In this document: positions 10,013 through 22,421 of the stretch, one piece after another | Layout of the letters: every line of letters starts with the position of its first letter | How positions within the stretch are numbered: the first letter of the stretch is position 1 | NCBI GenBank assembly: GCA_030411725.1 | Contig: MU839828.1 | Coordinates: 3,038,001 to 3,102,000 of the forward strand | Length of the DNA stretch: 64,000 bases | Source: Echria macrotheca | Taxonomy: Eukaryota; Ascomycota; Sordariomycetes; Sordariales; Schizotheciaceae | Reading direction: 5' to 3' | Notes under the pieces: model-generated | What the model was told of the DNA's origin: nothing | Seen by the model: only the letters and a program-made list of their open reading frames with translations | Database searches by the model: none | Made by a program: the position numbers and the translations under genes

Positions 10013-12300
10013 CTAGTCAATCTTGGCACTAGCTAGACTCCTCGCCGTCGGGTTGTTGATATTGTTGATTTGATGCGTCGCCGGAAGCCTCTTATACTTC
10101 TTGCCCAGCTTCCGCAGGCGTTTCCTAGCCACCATGACCGGGACCGAGCTCTTGGTTACCAGATAGTTTGAAAAGGATCCCAATATGACTCTGCAGGAAA
10201 CAAAAAAGTCAGTTGGGCAGGACACAAATCGAGCAGGACAGAAACCATACCCCTTCAAGGCGCTTCGGCCTCGACTCCCCAGAATCACCAGCGTCGGGCT
10301 TACGAGATCAATGACCTCGGTAATCAAATGCTTCGGGTTCTTGCAGTGCAGAACCTCGACAATCACCCGCACCTGTAATCGCGTCTTGCGTAGCAGCTTC
10401 GTGACTCGATCGCTAATCTCCTGGACCGCCCGATGTCGCTCCTCCTCGGCCTTGCTCCGCTCCCGGCTCGACGGCGCGGGCGACACACTAACCGTACCCG
10501 AGGCGGCATCTGACACCTGAATCAACGGCGAGGGCCGCGGATGCAGCGGCAGCACCGATCCGCCCGGCGTGATGGGCGTCTTGCTGGTGGCGACAAGGTT
10601 AATAGCAGCGGCTTGCTCCTTCATGGCCTTGGGCTCGTCGGGCACCGACGCGCCCTCTGCCGGCGCGATGCCCGTCTCCTCGTCTACGCAGTAAATTGCG
10701 AGCAGCGTGTCGCCGTCGCGGAGAACAGTGCCGATAGCCCACTCAAGTGCGTGTGTCGACTCGTCGCTCAGGTCGGTAGCTACCAAGTATCTCCGTGGGC
10801 GGCGGTGCTCCTCCTCGGCCTCCTGAACCAGCTTCGCGTACTCGCCACGGGTAATGATCTGGATGGTACGGTGGGACTCGGGGTTGTCGATAATCTGGGA
10901 CATAGCCAGATGCAGCTTCTGTGCCCGGCGGATATCTGTAAGATCCGCCTCGGTATCCGAATCCATTGGCGTGTGTGTACCTGAATGAGGCGGAAGGTCA
11001 AAGCTCGTCGCCGGATGGATTCCCGACTTGCTCTGCTTGATACGCTCTCCGGACGGGTCCGTTACCCGGATCTCAGGCTCATCGAGCAGAGACCGGTACT
11101 TGTACTTTGGTTGTTTAGAAGCCACCTCGAGGCCTGCCGAGACTGTTAGACATAAAAATCCTAAGGCGGAGGGGTATGGGGCTACCTACGCTCCTCCTCG
11201 GCAGCTGCCAACAAGCTACGAGGAGTCCTCGTGGTCTCGGGTGAGCCCGAGCCGGTCTCCTTCTGAGTGGCACTGCCGAAACTGCGAGCCGCTTTCCTAC
11301 CGCGTTCTCCCTCGTCCTCGGATGAGCTGGCGTTGTCTTCACTACTGTCCTCCGCAAGCAGCTCCCCATCTGGGCCCAGATAATCCTTAGTTAGCCTGCC
11401 CGTCCCGGCTACATCGTCTGATTTCTTGCGGCGTCCGAGCTCCGAGAGACTACCCCCGGAGCGGGCCAGGGCGGCATCCGACAAACGTCGGTAGGCATTG
11501 TTGTAGTCGATATCAAGTGCGTCGCCTAGCATGGCGCGCCCGGCCGGACTCATCTGGCGACCTTGTTGCAGTAGATTCGCGGGCGAGCTAGACCGTAAAC
11601 TCCGGCTATTAGGCGACTTGGACTTGTCTTTGAGGCGGAGAGAGGTTCCCCCGACGGAGTAGTGGCGTCCCCTGTCTCCAGGCAGAACCAGGCCAGAGGG
11701 GTCGTTTCCTCTCATCACCTCCGCCATCGAAGTGGCGGTACGTTTTCCTCCCTGTGTGACGCGCTTGGGTAGAATCTGGCCGCTGTTTTTGGTTAGTATA
11801 TCAGAGAACTGATACCGAGAAGTCGGGTCGAGTCGCGAGGCCGACGATCTGGGGCCAAACTCGACGGGCCTCGATGCGGCATCCGACATGCTACGCGGAT
11901 GGGGGCCGCTTCCGCCGCGAGAGGTCGATTCGATCGGCGACGAGGGACTGCTGAAGACCTTCTTGGCTCCGGGCGGGCTGTCGCCAACATCTAACATGCT
12001 TCGAACGGGGGGCGGCGTCGGGGGGCCGCCCACGTCTAACATACTTCGTACCGGGGCTAATCGAGGGGTAGACTTCTTAGTACTAGGGCACGTAGGGGAA
12101 GCAGGACTAGCCACTGGGGATTGGAGGTCGTCACCAATATCGAGCATGCTGCGCACCGGCGAGCGCGGGGTTGTGAAGGGGGACGACGACCGCCCCACGC
12201 CTGGATCCTTAGGTCGCGGCTGAGAGTTCTCGAGGAGGGCGAGCACCTCCCGCCGCTCCTCGTCGAGCATCGCCTCCATCGACATCGGTTGTTTCGCCAT
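10013..12300 (-). CDS. Universal stress protein (UspA-fold) with long disordered N-terminus
   Basis: Three exons: 12300-11190, 11133-10251 and 10190-10013, giving 723 aa. Intron 1 (11189-11134) is GTAGGT...GGCAG and is needed to join the two long frames. Intron 2 (10250-10191) is exactly 60 bp with an AACTGAC branch and CTGCAG acceptor, so an unspliced read stays open and would add 20 false residues. Residues about 485-690 are a UspA domain: the RYLVATDLSDES nucleotide-fold start, a long insertion, then GSRGRSALKG spliced to VILGSFS, forming the ATP-binding G-2x-G-9x-G(S/T) motif. The N-terminal ~370 residues are Ser/Pro-rich with four repeats of the type P-x-RSMLD(V/I)G at about 48, 83, 98 and 135 (the last degenerate). 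The role is probably nucleotide-binding stress response; no specific function is known to me. Confidence 0.88.
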
Positions 12301-13573
12301 ATTGGGCAGAGCTCAGCAGCTCGCGGCGGCTGCTGGTGCGTTCGAGAGTTGTCAGGATGAGGAGAAATGGTTTCTGGGTGTGTAACGGGCGACAAAAAGT
12401 TGGCTATCGATGCGAATGGTCGGTCGGGAGCGTTGGGTTGCGTGGTGCTCTGGCCGCGGGGCAACTTGGGCGTCGAGACCTCAACAGGTAAAAGTGTGAG
12501 GTCGGTAGGTCGTCGAAGCTGTTTTTCGACACAGCATCGTGATGTAGCAGGTGCGAGGCACTTTGGTCGGCCTCAGGAAAGCACGGCGGGGCGCACAGCC
12601 CCGGACGGATTCGCACAGCGGACGAGGTGCCAAGACGGCCGAGCCTGGAAGGCGCTGGGAAGACACGCCTCGGCGCCGCCTGCCAAGCCTCCAACCAGAC
12701 TTTGTGTTCCCTCGCACTGTCAATCGCCCTTCTGCGGGCACGTTTGCTTTCGGAAGGCGTGTTGGAGTCTGTGTCGCCGAAATCCGCGGCGTAATTGCTA
12801 TCTTTCAATGTTGGCGATCAGGTAGCGTTGGGTGATGAAGAGTGGATTTCTGCAACCCGAGCAGAATGACGTGCGGGGGATGGATCTATGGAGTTCTAGT
12901 GCAGTCAGGCCGCCGCTTTGGGCGCTCCAGCAAAGTCCAGACTGGCCCCACCCCGTCCCGGCATCATCTTGCCGCGCCGCGCCGCTCGGGCCCGCCCCGA
13001 GGCATTTCTTCCGTCACAAGACCGGCGCTGCGTTAGCCAAGTCCGGCGACGCTCTAGAGAAGGCCATTGATAGATGGTCTCGACGAGCGGTTTTGCTCAG
13101 CGACCAAGACAGGGCCGTAAAAAGGTTTGAACCGAAAATATTAGCTGTTGATAAGCAGACACCGAAGTCTCCCGTAAAGAAGCTGGCTTTTGCTTTTAAC
13201 GAATGGGCCTTCGGAGAAATCTAACCCATGTGGATGTGTAGCTAGACTTGAGGTTGAATCTCTTACCACTCGGATAAGACTGTACTTTTTTTATCATGAC
13301 AACAGGGCATGACGTCCGGGCTAGTTATGGAGCACACGGGGTGGTTTGGATGCCGTAATACCATGGATAGTGTGTAAGAAACAACAAGCGTCCTGAATTG
13401 GCTCCAGTCCCCAACACTATATTCTAGTTAGTCCGTTGCACGCGTTCGACATTTTGAATTCCTCTTGAATGCAAATTTACATCTAATTCCTGATAAACAC
13501 CTGCCCATGACATGCCGCAGCTGATTATACAGACAAATATAATACAACACATCCACTTCCTCAAGCGCCCCCC
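12301..13573. other. Gene-free interval, 1.3 kb
   Basis: This is the promoter side of the stress-protein gene and the 3' side of the uS7m gene. Overlapping open frames at 12367-13224 lie on both strands and show no conserved motif, so I treat them as chance. Confidence 0.5.
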
Positions 13574-14543
13574 TTACATGACCTTGAACCGCTGCACAGC
13601 ACTATGCCCCAGATTCGCTCTGTTGACAGTACCCTGCTTGTGCACCTGCTGCCGCTTATCCCACACGCTCGACCGCCCCTCAATGACGGCCACAATCTCC
13701 TCGGCCACCCGGTGCGGGAACATGGTCCGCCCGCTCCCCTTGGACGGCTTCTTGTTGACCACATCCAGAATCCACCCAAACGCCACCCGCCTGCGTTGTC
13801 TCGCCATCAGCGGGATCGGGAGATCAAGCGACTTGCCGCCACCAGCCAGACCTTTGTATCCTCGTATCCGGATCAGGGGCGCGACCGAGTCGATGGCGAG
13901 CGTGAGATACAGCACTGGGTCGAGGGGGAGCTGGTACGCCGGCGGCGCGCCGGGGAGCAACGGCCGCGCAGGATTGACCTTTGGCGGCGGGGAGGAGCGG
14001 AGATAGTTTAGTATCATGGCCATATCCTGTATACCCAGCCCCAAAATTAGCAAATATGTCCTCCCCCAACCGTATCAGTCGGTAGAAACCTACCCTCTGA
14101 GCCTTGGCCAACTTCCCGTCCCGCATCAGCAGCTTGGTCATCTGCTCAACAACCGGGTCATATCGCTTCTTGTGGCTGACACCCGGCGTCGCCGCCGCCG
14201 CCCGCTGCGGGATCCCAAACTTGACGCCCTCCGTCTCGACGTCCCACGGCTGCACGCCGTACGCCGCCAGCTCCAATTGCTTCAGCGCCAGCTCGTTCTC
14301 AGACGGCCCATCCAACGATGGTTTCCCGGACGGGTCGTCAGACATGTAGGCGTTCATCTTGGCGCGCAGCGTCTCGCTGATTTCCTTCGTGTCGTCCATC
14401 TCGGTCGCGAATCCACGTCGGGCACCGCCTTGCGCGGCGGCGGCGATGCATGCTGTTGCTGCTGGTGGTCGTCGTGCGGCCAATGACCCGGGGCGTATTG
14501 ACAGCGCCCGGAAGACCGACACGAGATTCGGTCGTGGAGGCAT
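13574..14543 (-). CDS. RSM7: Mitochondrial small-subunit ribosomal protein uS7m
   Basis: Two exons: 14543-14094 and 14026-13574, giving 300 aa. The 67-bp intron (14093-14027) has donor GTAGGT and acceptor TACAG and restores KLAKAQR-DMAMILNYL. The N-terminus is Arg/Ala-rich without acids up to RRGFA, a typical mitochondrial presequence. The body carries uS7 signatures: KRYDPVVEQMTKLLMRDGK, then RRRVAFGWILDVV and the C-terminal GRTMFPHRVAEEIVAV region that contacts the 3' domain of the small-subunit rRNA. The ATG at 14543 is chosen because the presequence begins there; the upstream in-frame ATG at 14606 adds an unlikely extension. Function: head domain of the mitoribosomal small subunit. Confidence 0.92.
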
Positions 14544-17307
14544 CGTTTCGGGGGTGTGTCTGGTGATGCCCTCGTGGTCCAACTGTCGCGCTGCGCAGCG
14601 CTGCACCTGAATTGGACGTTCTCAAAAAAATGCAAGCAGGGGGGTGTGTGGAAAGCCCCGACGTTTTGCCGACTAGAGGAGCAAGTTGGGTCTGCTGTGC
14701 ACGTGCCATTTTTACTGACCTCCAGGCACTGGGGTCCCGCTCGGCAGCACGGCGGCACAGCGGAGCCAACAAATCCCAGGCGGGCCCCCGAAGCCGGGCC
14801 AGTGCCAGGGCCGCCCCCACCATCAGCTCCCGCACCCGCGCCTTCAGCATCCGCAGCGTTGACGAGCCAGTCCGCCCGTCTGTCCGTCCGTCCATCCACT
14901 CACCCACCCGTCCCAGCTCCTCGGCTACCTCCACTGCACATTGCAGCAGCTCCGGGAGCGTCAGCTGCGCCGACAGATGTACAGCTGTATGTATGTACTC
15001 TGTACACTCGACATGCGTGATTTCTTTTTCTTTGTGTCATGCTCTATTTTCTGGATCCCTGGGAGACGTCAACCAACCCCCGCGCGCACAATTGTAGAGC
15101 CACATGGGAGTCCCGACGACCTCCTCATGGGATCCAATCCCCGACGGAATCAGCCGAAGAAGATGCGAGACGAGGCCCGTCACCGCCAGTCTCTGTTCCT
15201 TTTGTGGAGAGATATCCCTGGTCGACACGGCGGACAACTCACTCAACAGCAATGCAAAGCTATGAATATGCCCCATCCACGACTTGCCGAGCAGCAACGC
15301 TCACCCCGTTGTCGAATGCACGCTCGCGCCCGGTCAGCAAGCATCTGTCCCAGACCTGCTCATCAGCTGCCCATAATATCCCTCTCCTCGTAGGAAGACA
15401 CAGAGGGCTCCCTGACCGCTTCTTCAAGTTCCCATCAAATCCTCCGTGTCTGTCTGGTTGCTTGCCCTCGTCGGCCGTCCAGCAGGACGACGTGTATAGT
15501 GTAGACCCAGAGACCTCGTGCCAGCCTGCAGGACAAGGAGTCACTGTCCCTTCACCAATCCCCTTCGAGGCCGACCAGCTTGCCATATGCTCATTCGTCC
15601 ATGGACAAACCCCACAAACAATGCCCATTAAATCTTCTCCAGTCAAATACAACCTTTTGTTCATGCAAGAGCCGACGCTGTGTTGCCAAAACTGGGAACG
15701 ACAATGGCAAGGGCAACGAGGCCCTGCGCTCTCACCAGCCCTTGACGATATCCGACACCGCGGCGTGGTCACGGGGACGAGGACGGCTGTTGTTCAACCA
15801 CCCCGACCCTCAACCTCATGCCTCACCCATTGACGCCCCGTGGTTCCATGGTGGGGGAACAACGAGAGAGAACGTAGCTGCCAGTCGGCGCTGGACAACG
15901 CATACTCATCCCCCGTCCCCATTTCCAACTCAGATGACCGATGTCCTTGTTGTCCAAGTCGTGAGTCCTGATGGGTGGTATCCTTCTTCATGCTCGCTGC
16001 GCTGGTTCGAGGTCGAACCCGGACAGGCATCACGGGTTGGTCCGCCAAAGGCTTCGGCCTGCATTCCGAGTCCCCTACGGCCGACGCCGCGGGGCTGCAG
16101 TGATCGACAGGACCACACCCGCACTTGGTTAGGTCTTTTCCCCCGGGTAGGTAAGCGGTGACCCGTTTCCAGCTTCCCTCCCCATTGGACATGTTCCATT
16201 CCACTGTTGAATCGCATCGTGGTTTCCCGGCGCAACTGTCGCTCGACTTTATCTGCGGGTCTGCCTGTGCGTATGGCTGTCTCGGACGGACGAGGCCGGG
16301 TGATGAGCCTGCTCCTCTTGTCTCGGCTCGTGATGATCACCAGTGGTTAATAAGAAACGTTTGTCTCGACGGTTGGTTGTGCCTCGCTGTCGTTATCTTG
16401 GCATCTCTGTGTATAGATTCAAGTCAGAGAGGACGAAAAGAATGCAAAAAAGAAAGGATTTCGGGAGAATGCAATGTGTGATGTTAATTTCCTCTTTTAA
16501 GAATACCGCGACCCTAGCTCCAAAGCAGACGAGGAGGAAGAAAAAAAAGAAGTAAAAAAACAAACATGTGAGGTGACGCCCGCAATGATTCCAATGCAAG
16601 AAACAACCAAACCAAAATGACTAAAAAAAACAAGAGCTCCCTGCTTTTCCTGCAATTTCGCCGCGCTCAATAAAACTGAATAATTCCTCCGAAAAACGAT
16701 GGGTCTTTGCCCCAGTCCCAGAACGAAGTTTCCCTGCCCATAAAATAACAACAGTAATCTCCCCAGATCCGTCCACCACCAACCAGCCGTCATAAAAGTA
16801 AGAGAAAGAAGAAAAAAGAAGAAGAAGAAAACCCCACGCTTTGTCTCTCTTTGCGCCGTATGAGATATCCCATGGTTCTTGTTGCAATGCCGATGATGCT
16901 CGTTGATTCCCCATTTGCCGTGTGGCTATGACCGATTTCCACGCCGAAAAATAGTAAAAAAATAGAAATAAAAAAGGCAAGAAAAGGAATAAAAAAAAAC
17001 TCCAGACAAAGAAAAGGTATCGTTAAAATGAAGACGTTGTGAGGGTGTGTCGCATCGAGAATGGTACAATGGGTAACAACGCCTCGTTGGAGAAAAAAAA
17101 AAAAAAAAAGGAAACCGTGTGGCAGAAGGTAGCCTAAACCGGGGATATGGAGAAACCGGGCGAGAGTCCGAGGACGATTCGAGATTCGGGTGCCGTTCGA
17201 GGTATCAAGGGTGGTCGTCGTCGGTGTCGGGTCGGGATCGTGTTCGGGGTCCAGAAGCCGACAAGTCGAGAGAATAGGGTGGTTCGAGTGTTGGCCAGAG
17301 GGGCCCT
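14544..17307. other. Gene-poor interval, 2.8 kb
   Basis: Many overlapping open frames occur on both strands, without conserved motifs or a coherent exon chain. From about 16430 to 17110 the plus strand is rich in A and purine tracts, including an A-run of about 18 at 17092-17110. The stretch probably includes the uS7m promoter and the 3' region of the dsRBM gene. Confidence 0.5.
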
Positions 17308-17845
17308 CTACCATCCCCTGCGACTGGTCGACGGGGATGTCGGGCTATGAGTTTGGACGAGCCATGTCAAGGCCACCTCGGCTGCATCCTCCCTGGCGTT
17401 GTTGGTGTTCTTGCCATCGTACCAAAATCGGGCAGAGAATTCCTGGCCCCAGACCTTGACAGTACTAGACCATGCTGTTCTACCGCCTGAGATTAAGCAG
17501 ACAATCACGCTGGTCAGCTTCCGGTTCTCCTTGGCACTGGAATGGGGAGGTGAAGCGGATGAGGAAGGCGATAAGGCAGGCGAGCTGATGATTGGAAAAG
17601 GTGATGGGGAAGGGCCAGCTGGACTCACCTCGTCTATCCGACGCGAGCTGGAAAACAGGTTCGCCGATTTGATACTCCACGCAGGCATCTGTGGCCAGGT
17701 GGCAAATATTGTGTTAGCCATACTCCGTACCGGCTCCCAGATGGGGTGGTGAGGCTAAGGTGCAGGGAGATATCCCGGCTTGTTTGTGTAACTTACCTCG
17801 GAGCTTGTCCTGCCAGCTCTTGGAGGAAGAAGTCTTATACGCCAT
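17308..17845 (-). CDS. Small single-domain double-stranded-RNA-binding-motif protein
   Basis: Three exons: 17845-17797 (49 bp), 17688-17629 (60 bp) and 17486-17308 (179 bp), giving 95 aa. Intron 1 (17796-17689) is GTAAGT...CACAG with a GCTAACAC branch; intron 2 (17628-17487) is GTGAGT...CTCAG. Both joins are in phase 1. The protein starts MAYKTSSSKSWQDKLRDA and continues EYQIGEPVFQLASDRRGG. It then has TVKVWGQEFSARFWYDGK and ends its domain with NNAREDAAEVALTWL. That order (helix, three beta strands, then the K/R-x-A-x-x-x-A-A helix) is a dsRBM filling nearly the whole protein. Likely role: binding structured or double-stranded RNA; partner and pathway are unknown, and no Dicer, Argonaute or RNA polymerase gene lies nearby. 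The exons are so short that single-frame ORF scans miss the start and the middle. Confidence 0.82.
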
Positions 17846-20800
17846 TGCTCGATCGGAACGTTTTGCCACAATGTAACTTTGGCGGGATGAGGCTCAGCTT
17901 GGAGCAGCACAACAATTGTGACAGTTGGGATGTGGTAGTAGTCAAAAGTGGGCCGAGGAACGTCACAGCAGGTTGACAAGTTTTGGGAACGTGGAAGCCA
18001 GTGCGGGATCTGAATCTTGGGAGTGCTGAGCTGCGATGTGAGGATGTGGGAAGGAACGTGGGAGATGTGCCGAGCTCCTTGACTTTATAGTGTCGATCAA
18101 AGGGCAATATCGGTAGCCTGAGGTGAAGCAGAGCAAAACATCATCTGAGCCGGAGGACAGAGGCAAGAGACTGGGTGATGTGGCCAGAGAGGATTCGAAG
18201 ACGATGATGTAGGATGATGCTTGTTCTTCGTCTCGTTACTTTCGTTAATATCTTGGGCCGCGGTTGTAACTACGAAACGGTTGTTTGTTCGCGCAGTTGC
18301 AGGTCCACGGCTACGCGGGATGAGATTTATTGGCAGCAGGCGGGATGGTGCATGGTGGTGAGGCAAGGACGGCGAGAACGGTGTGGGATATGGCTGGTCA
18401 GACGTATGAATTCCCGCCTTAGTTGAGAAGGGGCAAGGTTGATTGTGTGATGAGTGTCCTCTAAGAGGAGAGAATGGGATGAAGAGAACAGCTCTGGTGG
18501 GAGACCAGCTATTTCAGATGAACCGGATGTAAATTCGTTTTTCGACCATGACTGGCTGCCGGAGAGGAACAGACGTTGCCGGCACGCGTTGCTTGGGTCC
18601 CGCTCCGAGAACATGTCCTGTCTTTGCTTTTTCTTCTGGCCTTTCTTTTTTAGCTCCATGCCGGAGCTTTTTTCGTTCGTCTCCCGGTCGCCAAGTCACG
18701 ACCGAACATGGACGAAGAGGCGGCGGTGGCACCGAGAGCGAATCCATTGGGGATCAAGGGAGCCATGGAGGTGTCAGGAACACAGGTTCCTGCCGTCGTG
18801 ACCGGGAACGCAAGAACAGCCTCTGTATGGTGAACGCACCCTGGAAGCATACATAAAAAAAAGCAGACGTGGCGTGGATACAAAAGTTTAGTTTGAGCCC
18901 ATGCTTTGAGACCGTGGGTCCCGGCAAGGGAATGGAAAAAAAGTGCAGGGTCTCGAGCAAAAAGAAACGTGCCAAACCCCTGCCTTACAGTGGCGGGAAC
19001 GCACCGGAGTGGCTGTTGAAGGTCAGGAACACCCAAGTAATACCCAAACCATCCTAATGGCTGTCGACTTTTACAAATGGCATGTCGACCTTGTATGAAT
19101 TGGGCAGTTGTGTTTTGCAGGTACCTTGGCGATACACGAGAGTGGTTGCTCAACGGAGAATCGCTGTCCTGGCTATGGCTCTCGTCATCGCCGAGTTACC
19201 ACTTCCTCTCATTGAATCCAACGAGCTGGGCAGAAATGAACCGGGTCTTGGGTGCCGACCCCTGAATCAGGTCGATGAGTTGTCACCGTAATTGAGGTTG
19301 AACTCGAGTCAAAAATAGGCCCCAATCTGCAGCCCCTCATGGTGGGGGTATCTCATCTCGAGGCGGACGATGTTGATGAACCACGCCGTGGCTCAGAGAA
19401 GCGTGGGCCAGTCCGGTATTAGTCACGGCCAAATACCAATAGTTGACCATTGGGTCGACACAACTCAGTTATCTTTCGAAACATGTCGTCAGTTCTCAAC
19501 TTCTCCCGAGTGTGCCTTGGTGGCGGTTCTCGAAATCGGCTTGCCATGCTCAATCGCACGATCGGTTCCGATAACATTGCCGGCAGATCGGTCCACGATG
19601 AACGCAGATTCGTGCGTAAGGGGCCGGGCATGCTTGCTTATTCTCACCACTTAGTTTCGTATCCTACGATTGCCGAGCCGGAAAGTCGGGCGAAGGAAAC
19701 GGGGCGAAGAAGAACGTCATGGACGCCATCGGCCCATCGTGGGACGAGATGCCGTCGTTTGCTCTACCATTAGCGAACACCTGTCCTATCGGGCCTGTCC
19801 GATTTGTTTCTAGGTACAGCAGATTCAACTTCGCTGTTGGTGCCACTCGAACGGGAACCCTGATGGGAGCCATGCTGCGGATATAGAAGCCCGCTGAGAG
19901 AAGATGCATCCAATTCTTCCGGCTCTGGACCCTCGATAGAATCTTGCAGATGCTGTCCTGTGCGATGAGACGTTGAATAACCATTGGGTGGACAAGCGAA
20001 GCACATCGATATCCCACTTTGCGTTGGAGTCGTCTCTAGAGGCGGGGTATTAGATCTCGAAGAGGGGGTTTCGCGATGGTACCCCGGTTGTACCCTCTCA
20101 CATCTGTCAGGCACAGAAAAGGCTAGATGCGTGGTGAAGCATGCGAGCAGAACCACAATAGGTTGAATATTCTCAGCCAATGACGTCGGGTATTGTATTC
20201 GCTCGGTTCTCTTATTCTCCTTATGTGCTCGTCCCGCCGTGACGAGGTTCTGGGTTGTTGCTGTCGTGTCTGAAAGTGCGGATTGGGCGACCGAAGTCGA
20301 TCGGGCATCGCAAGAACGTTCGGGAAGAGGTATTGAGGTCCTCTAGATTGAAGATGATGTTTCCATCAAGCTTTCAGCCCTGTGCCGACCCTCTTCCGTG
20401 ACCGTGTGGCGTTGTCTTGCACAACGAGAAGTGGTGGCTTGAGGAGGAGTTCGGCCTGGGCTGTGATCCACGATAGGGTCCGGACAGCAGATCGACATGC
20501 AGGCCGGGTCGGCTGACACGCGGCTGGCTCACACCCGTCCGCGTTTCATAGGCTACAGGGCCCGGACGATGGGGACGGTGAGGCATCTGGGTGCTGAGAG
20601 AGAATCCTTGGCCAGGGAAGATGACAGCAGATAGGTGTGCAGCGCCGAACGACAGCGGGTCGTGTGCCCAAGGCGACGTTCTCGACTTGGTCAATGGACC
20701 AATCTCCGTTTGTATTTCTGGGCCAGACCTTGAAGGAGTGCTCGTCACGATTCGGAGTGTGTCCAACGCTGACTGGATGCAAGAAATCCGCAAAATACGA

Positions 20801-22421
20801 GGCCCGGACACTGATGTCTGCAAGCGATGAAGAGAGGTGTTGAGGAGCAAGCACACAGTACCACGTTAACGTTTCAGAGCGGCCGTGACAGCTGCGGTGG
20901 CCCGCCCAACTTTGATCGAGAACGACGTCGTCGATTACTCCGGATTGCGGCAGAACAATCCAGAAAAGAACACCGGCGCAAACCGATTAGCTGCCGCGCT
21001 TCTGGAACATGGCATATGTCGAGCAGCAACCATCAAGGTGCGGCGTGGCAGGCCGACGGAAAACCACAACCGGCGTCGTTCGATGGTGGGAAGCCATGTT
21101 GGGCGCCCATGCGTCGGCGGAATGCGGCGCTTTTTTCCCTTCCCGTGATGGCTTGATCGGATACGGACCTCGAAAGAATTGTTCTCCCGTCAAATATGCG
21201 ACAATCCGTTGAACCCGAGGTTGACACGGAAGAGGAATTAACATGACGGCCGCCTCCCGCACTTGTGATGCCCGAAAATACATATGGAAACTGAAAACCG
21301 GGGTCGGTGGTCGGTGAGAACGGCCGGGAGATCGACGGCCGGCGGGGCTTCATCGTGGGGTCGGAGTGGGGGTTCTCGCTCCGGCTCGTCCGACATGCAA
21401 AGCGGTGTACGTATAACCATCGACCGGTGTAGGTACACTGTGAAGACAGGACACACCGCGTGTCCAGGCCAGTACTCTTATTGAAGCGACACCTGCCGGG
21501 GGCGAAACTGTACCCACTGGTATGCAGTGCTCTGTGCCTGACTGCAGAGCGTGTCGAGGGTAAAATCTGCCTGGGCTCAAATCGTCCTGACACAACATGA
21601 ACGGACTGAATCCAGTCGGGGAATTGATCGGTACTATTGGATCTGCTTTGGCCGATGCAGCGACAGCAGAGCCTCAAGATCTCATCTGAGGAGCGAGGGA
21701 CACAGCTTTGTTTGGTGTCGAGAGGTGATTGACTCGGCTTGAGAGCGAATGGCTTTCCGTACCTCAGCTGCTCTTGCCTCCGCCGGGACGCGTCGGGGGC
21801 CGACCAAGCATCCGCAGAAAGTCAGCTGACACCGTACGTCATTTGGTGAGTTATTTGCCCGAACCAGCAGGCACGTGAAAACGGGGCAGACCAGGAACTG
21901 CAGTCGCGAACAACGCGAAATTTTGAAGAACCATCACGGCAATTTTAAAAGATGCTTGGGGATAATTGGAAGATCTGACGTTGTATCCCGAAAAGTTCGG
22001 CAAGCCAGCGTCTGCTCCAAAGCCACTGGCCGATGGAGTCAGTGGCTTGTTCACTAGCGTGGCGCCGGATTAGGTCAGTTTTGGGGCATTTGTCACATTC
22101 TCTCCATGCCTCGGCTCGCAACGCGGGCGATGTCAGGGCCGTCCTGGTCGCCGCTCACCTGACGAAACCGCCTTGTTAGCCGACTTGGCCGTCTCCCAGG
22201 ACCCATATGAGAGCCGCATCTCGAGACTGTTGTTTCCTTTGTCAACAAACCACATTGCTCGGTCGATATCAAGATCAGGGTCCGACATCTGTGTTGCGTG
22301 CGCCGTCGGTTCTGTTTTTAGCCTCGAGGTTGCCGTGCCGCTGCCAACTCATTCCCGCCTCCCGCCCAGCCATCCCGTCACTATCGCTGTAGCGGCTCCT
22401 TTCGCGGCGACCACCGGCAAC
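17846..22421. other. Gene-poor interval, 4.6 kb
   Basis: No gene could be supported. Open frames up to about 215 codons on the minus strand at 21033-21677 lack recognisable motifs. A stretch at about 20640-20760 weakly resembles the third exon of the dsRBM gene (see findings). The right end should contain the nitronate monooxygenase promoter. Confidence 0.5.

Noticed and set aside
10013..12300. Two separate genes (a Ser/Pro-rich protein and a UspA protein)
   Set aside because: A 56-bp intron with good donor and acceptor joins the two frames in phase, and the long disordered N-terminus before UspA is plausible for one protein.
19770..20180. Small secreted protein (hydrophobic start MAENIQPIVVLLAC)
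   Set aside because: The rest lacks a cysteine pattern or any conserved motif, overlapping frames exist on both strands, and no supporting exon chain was found.
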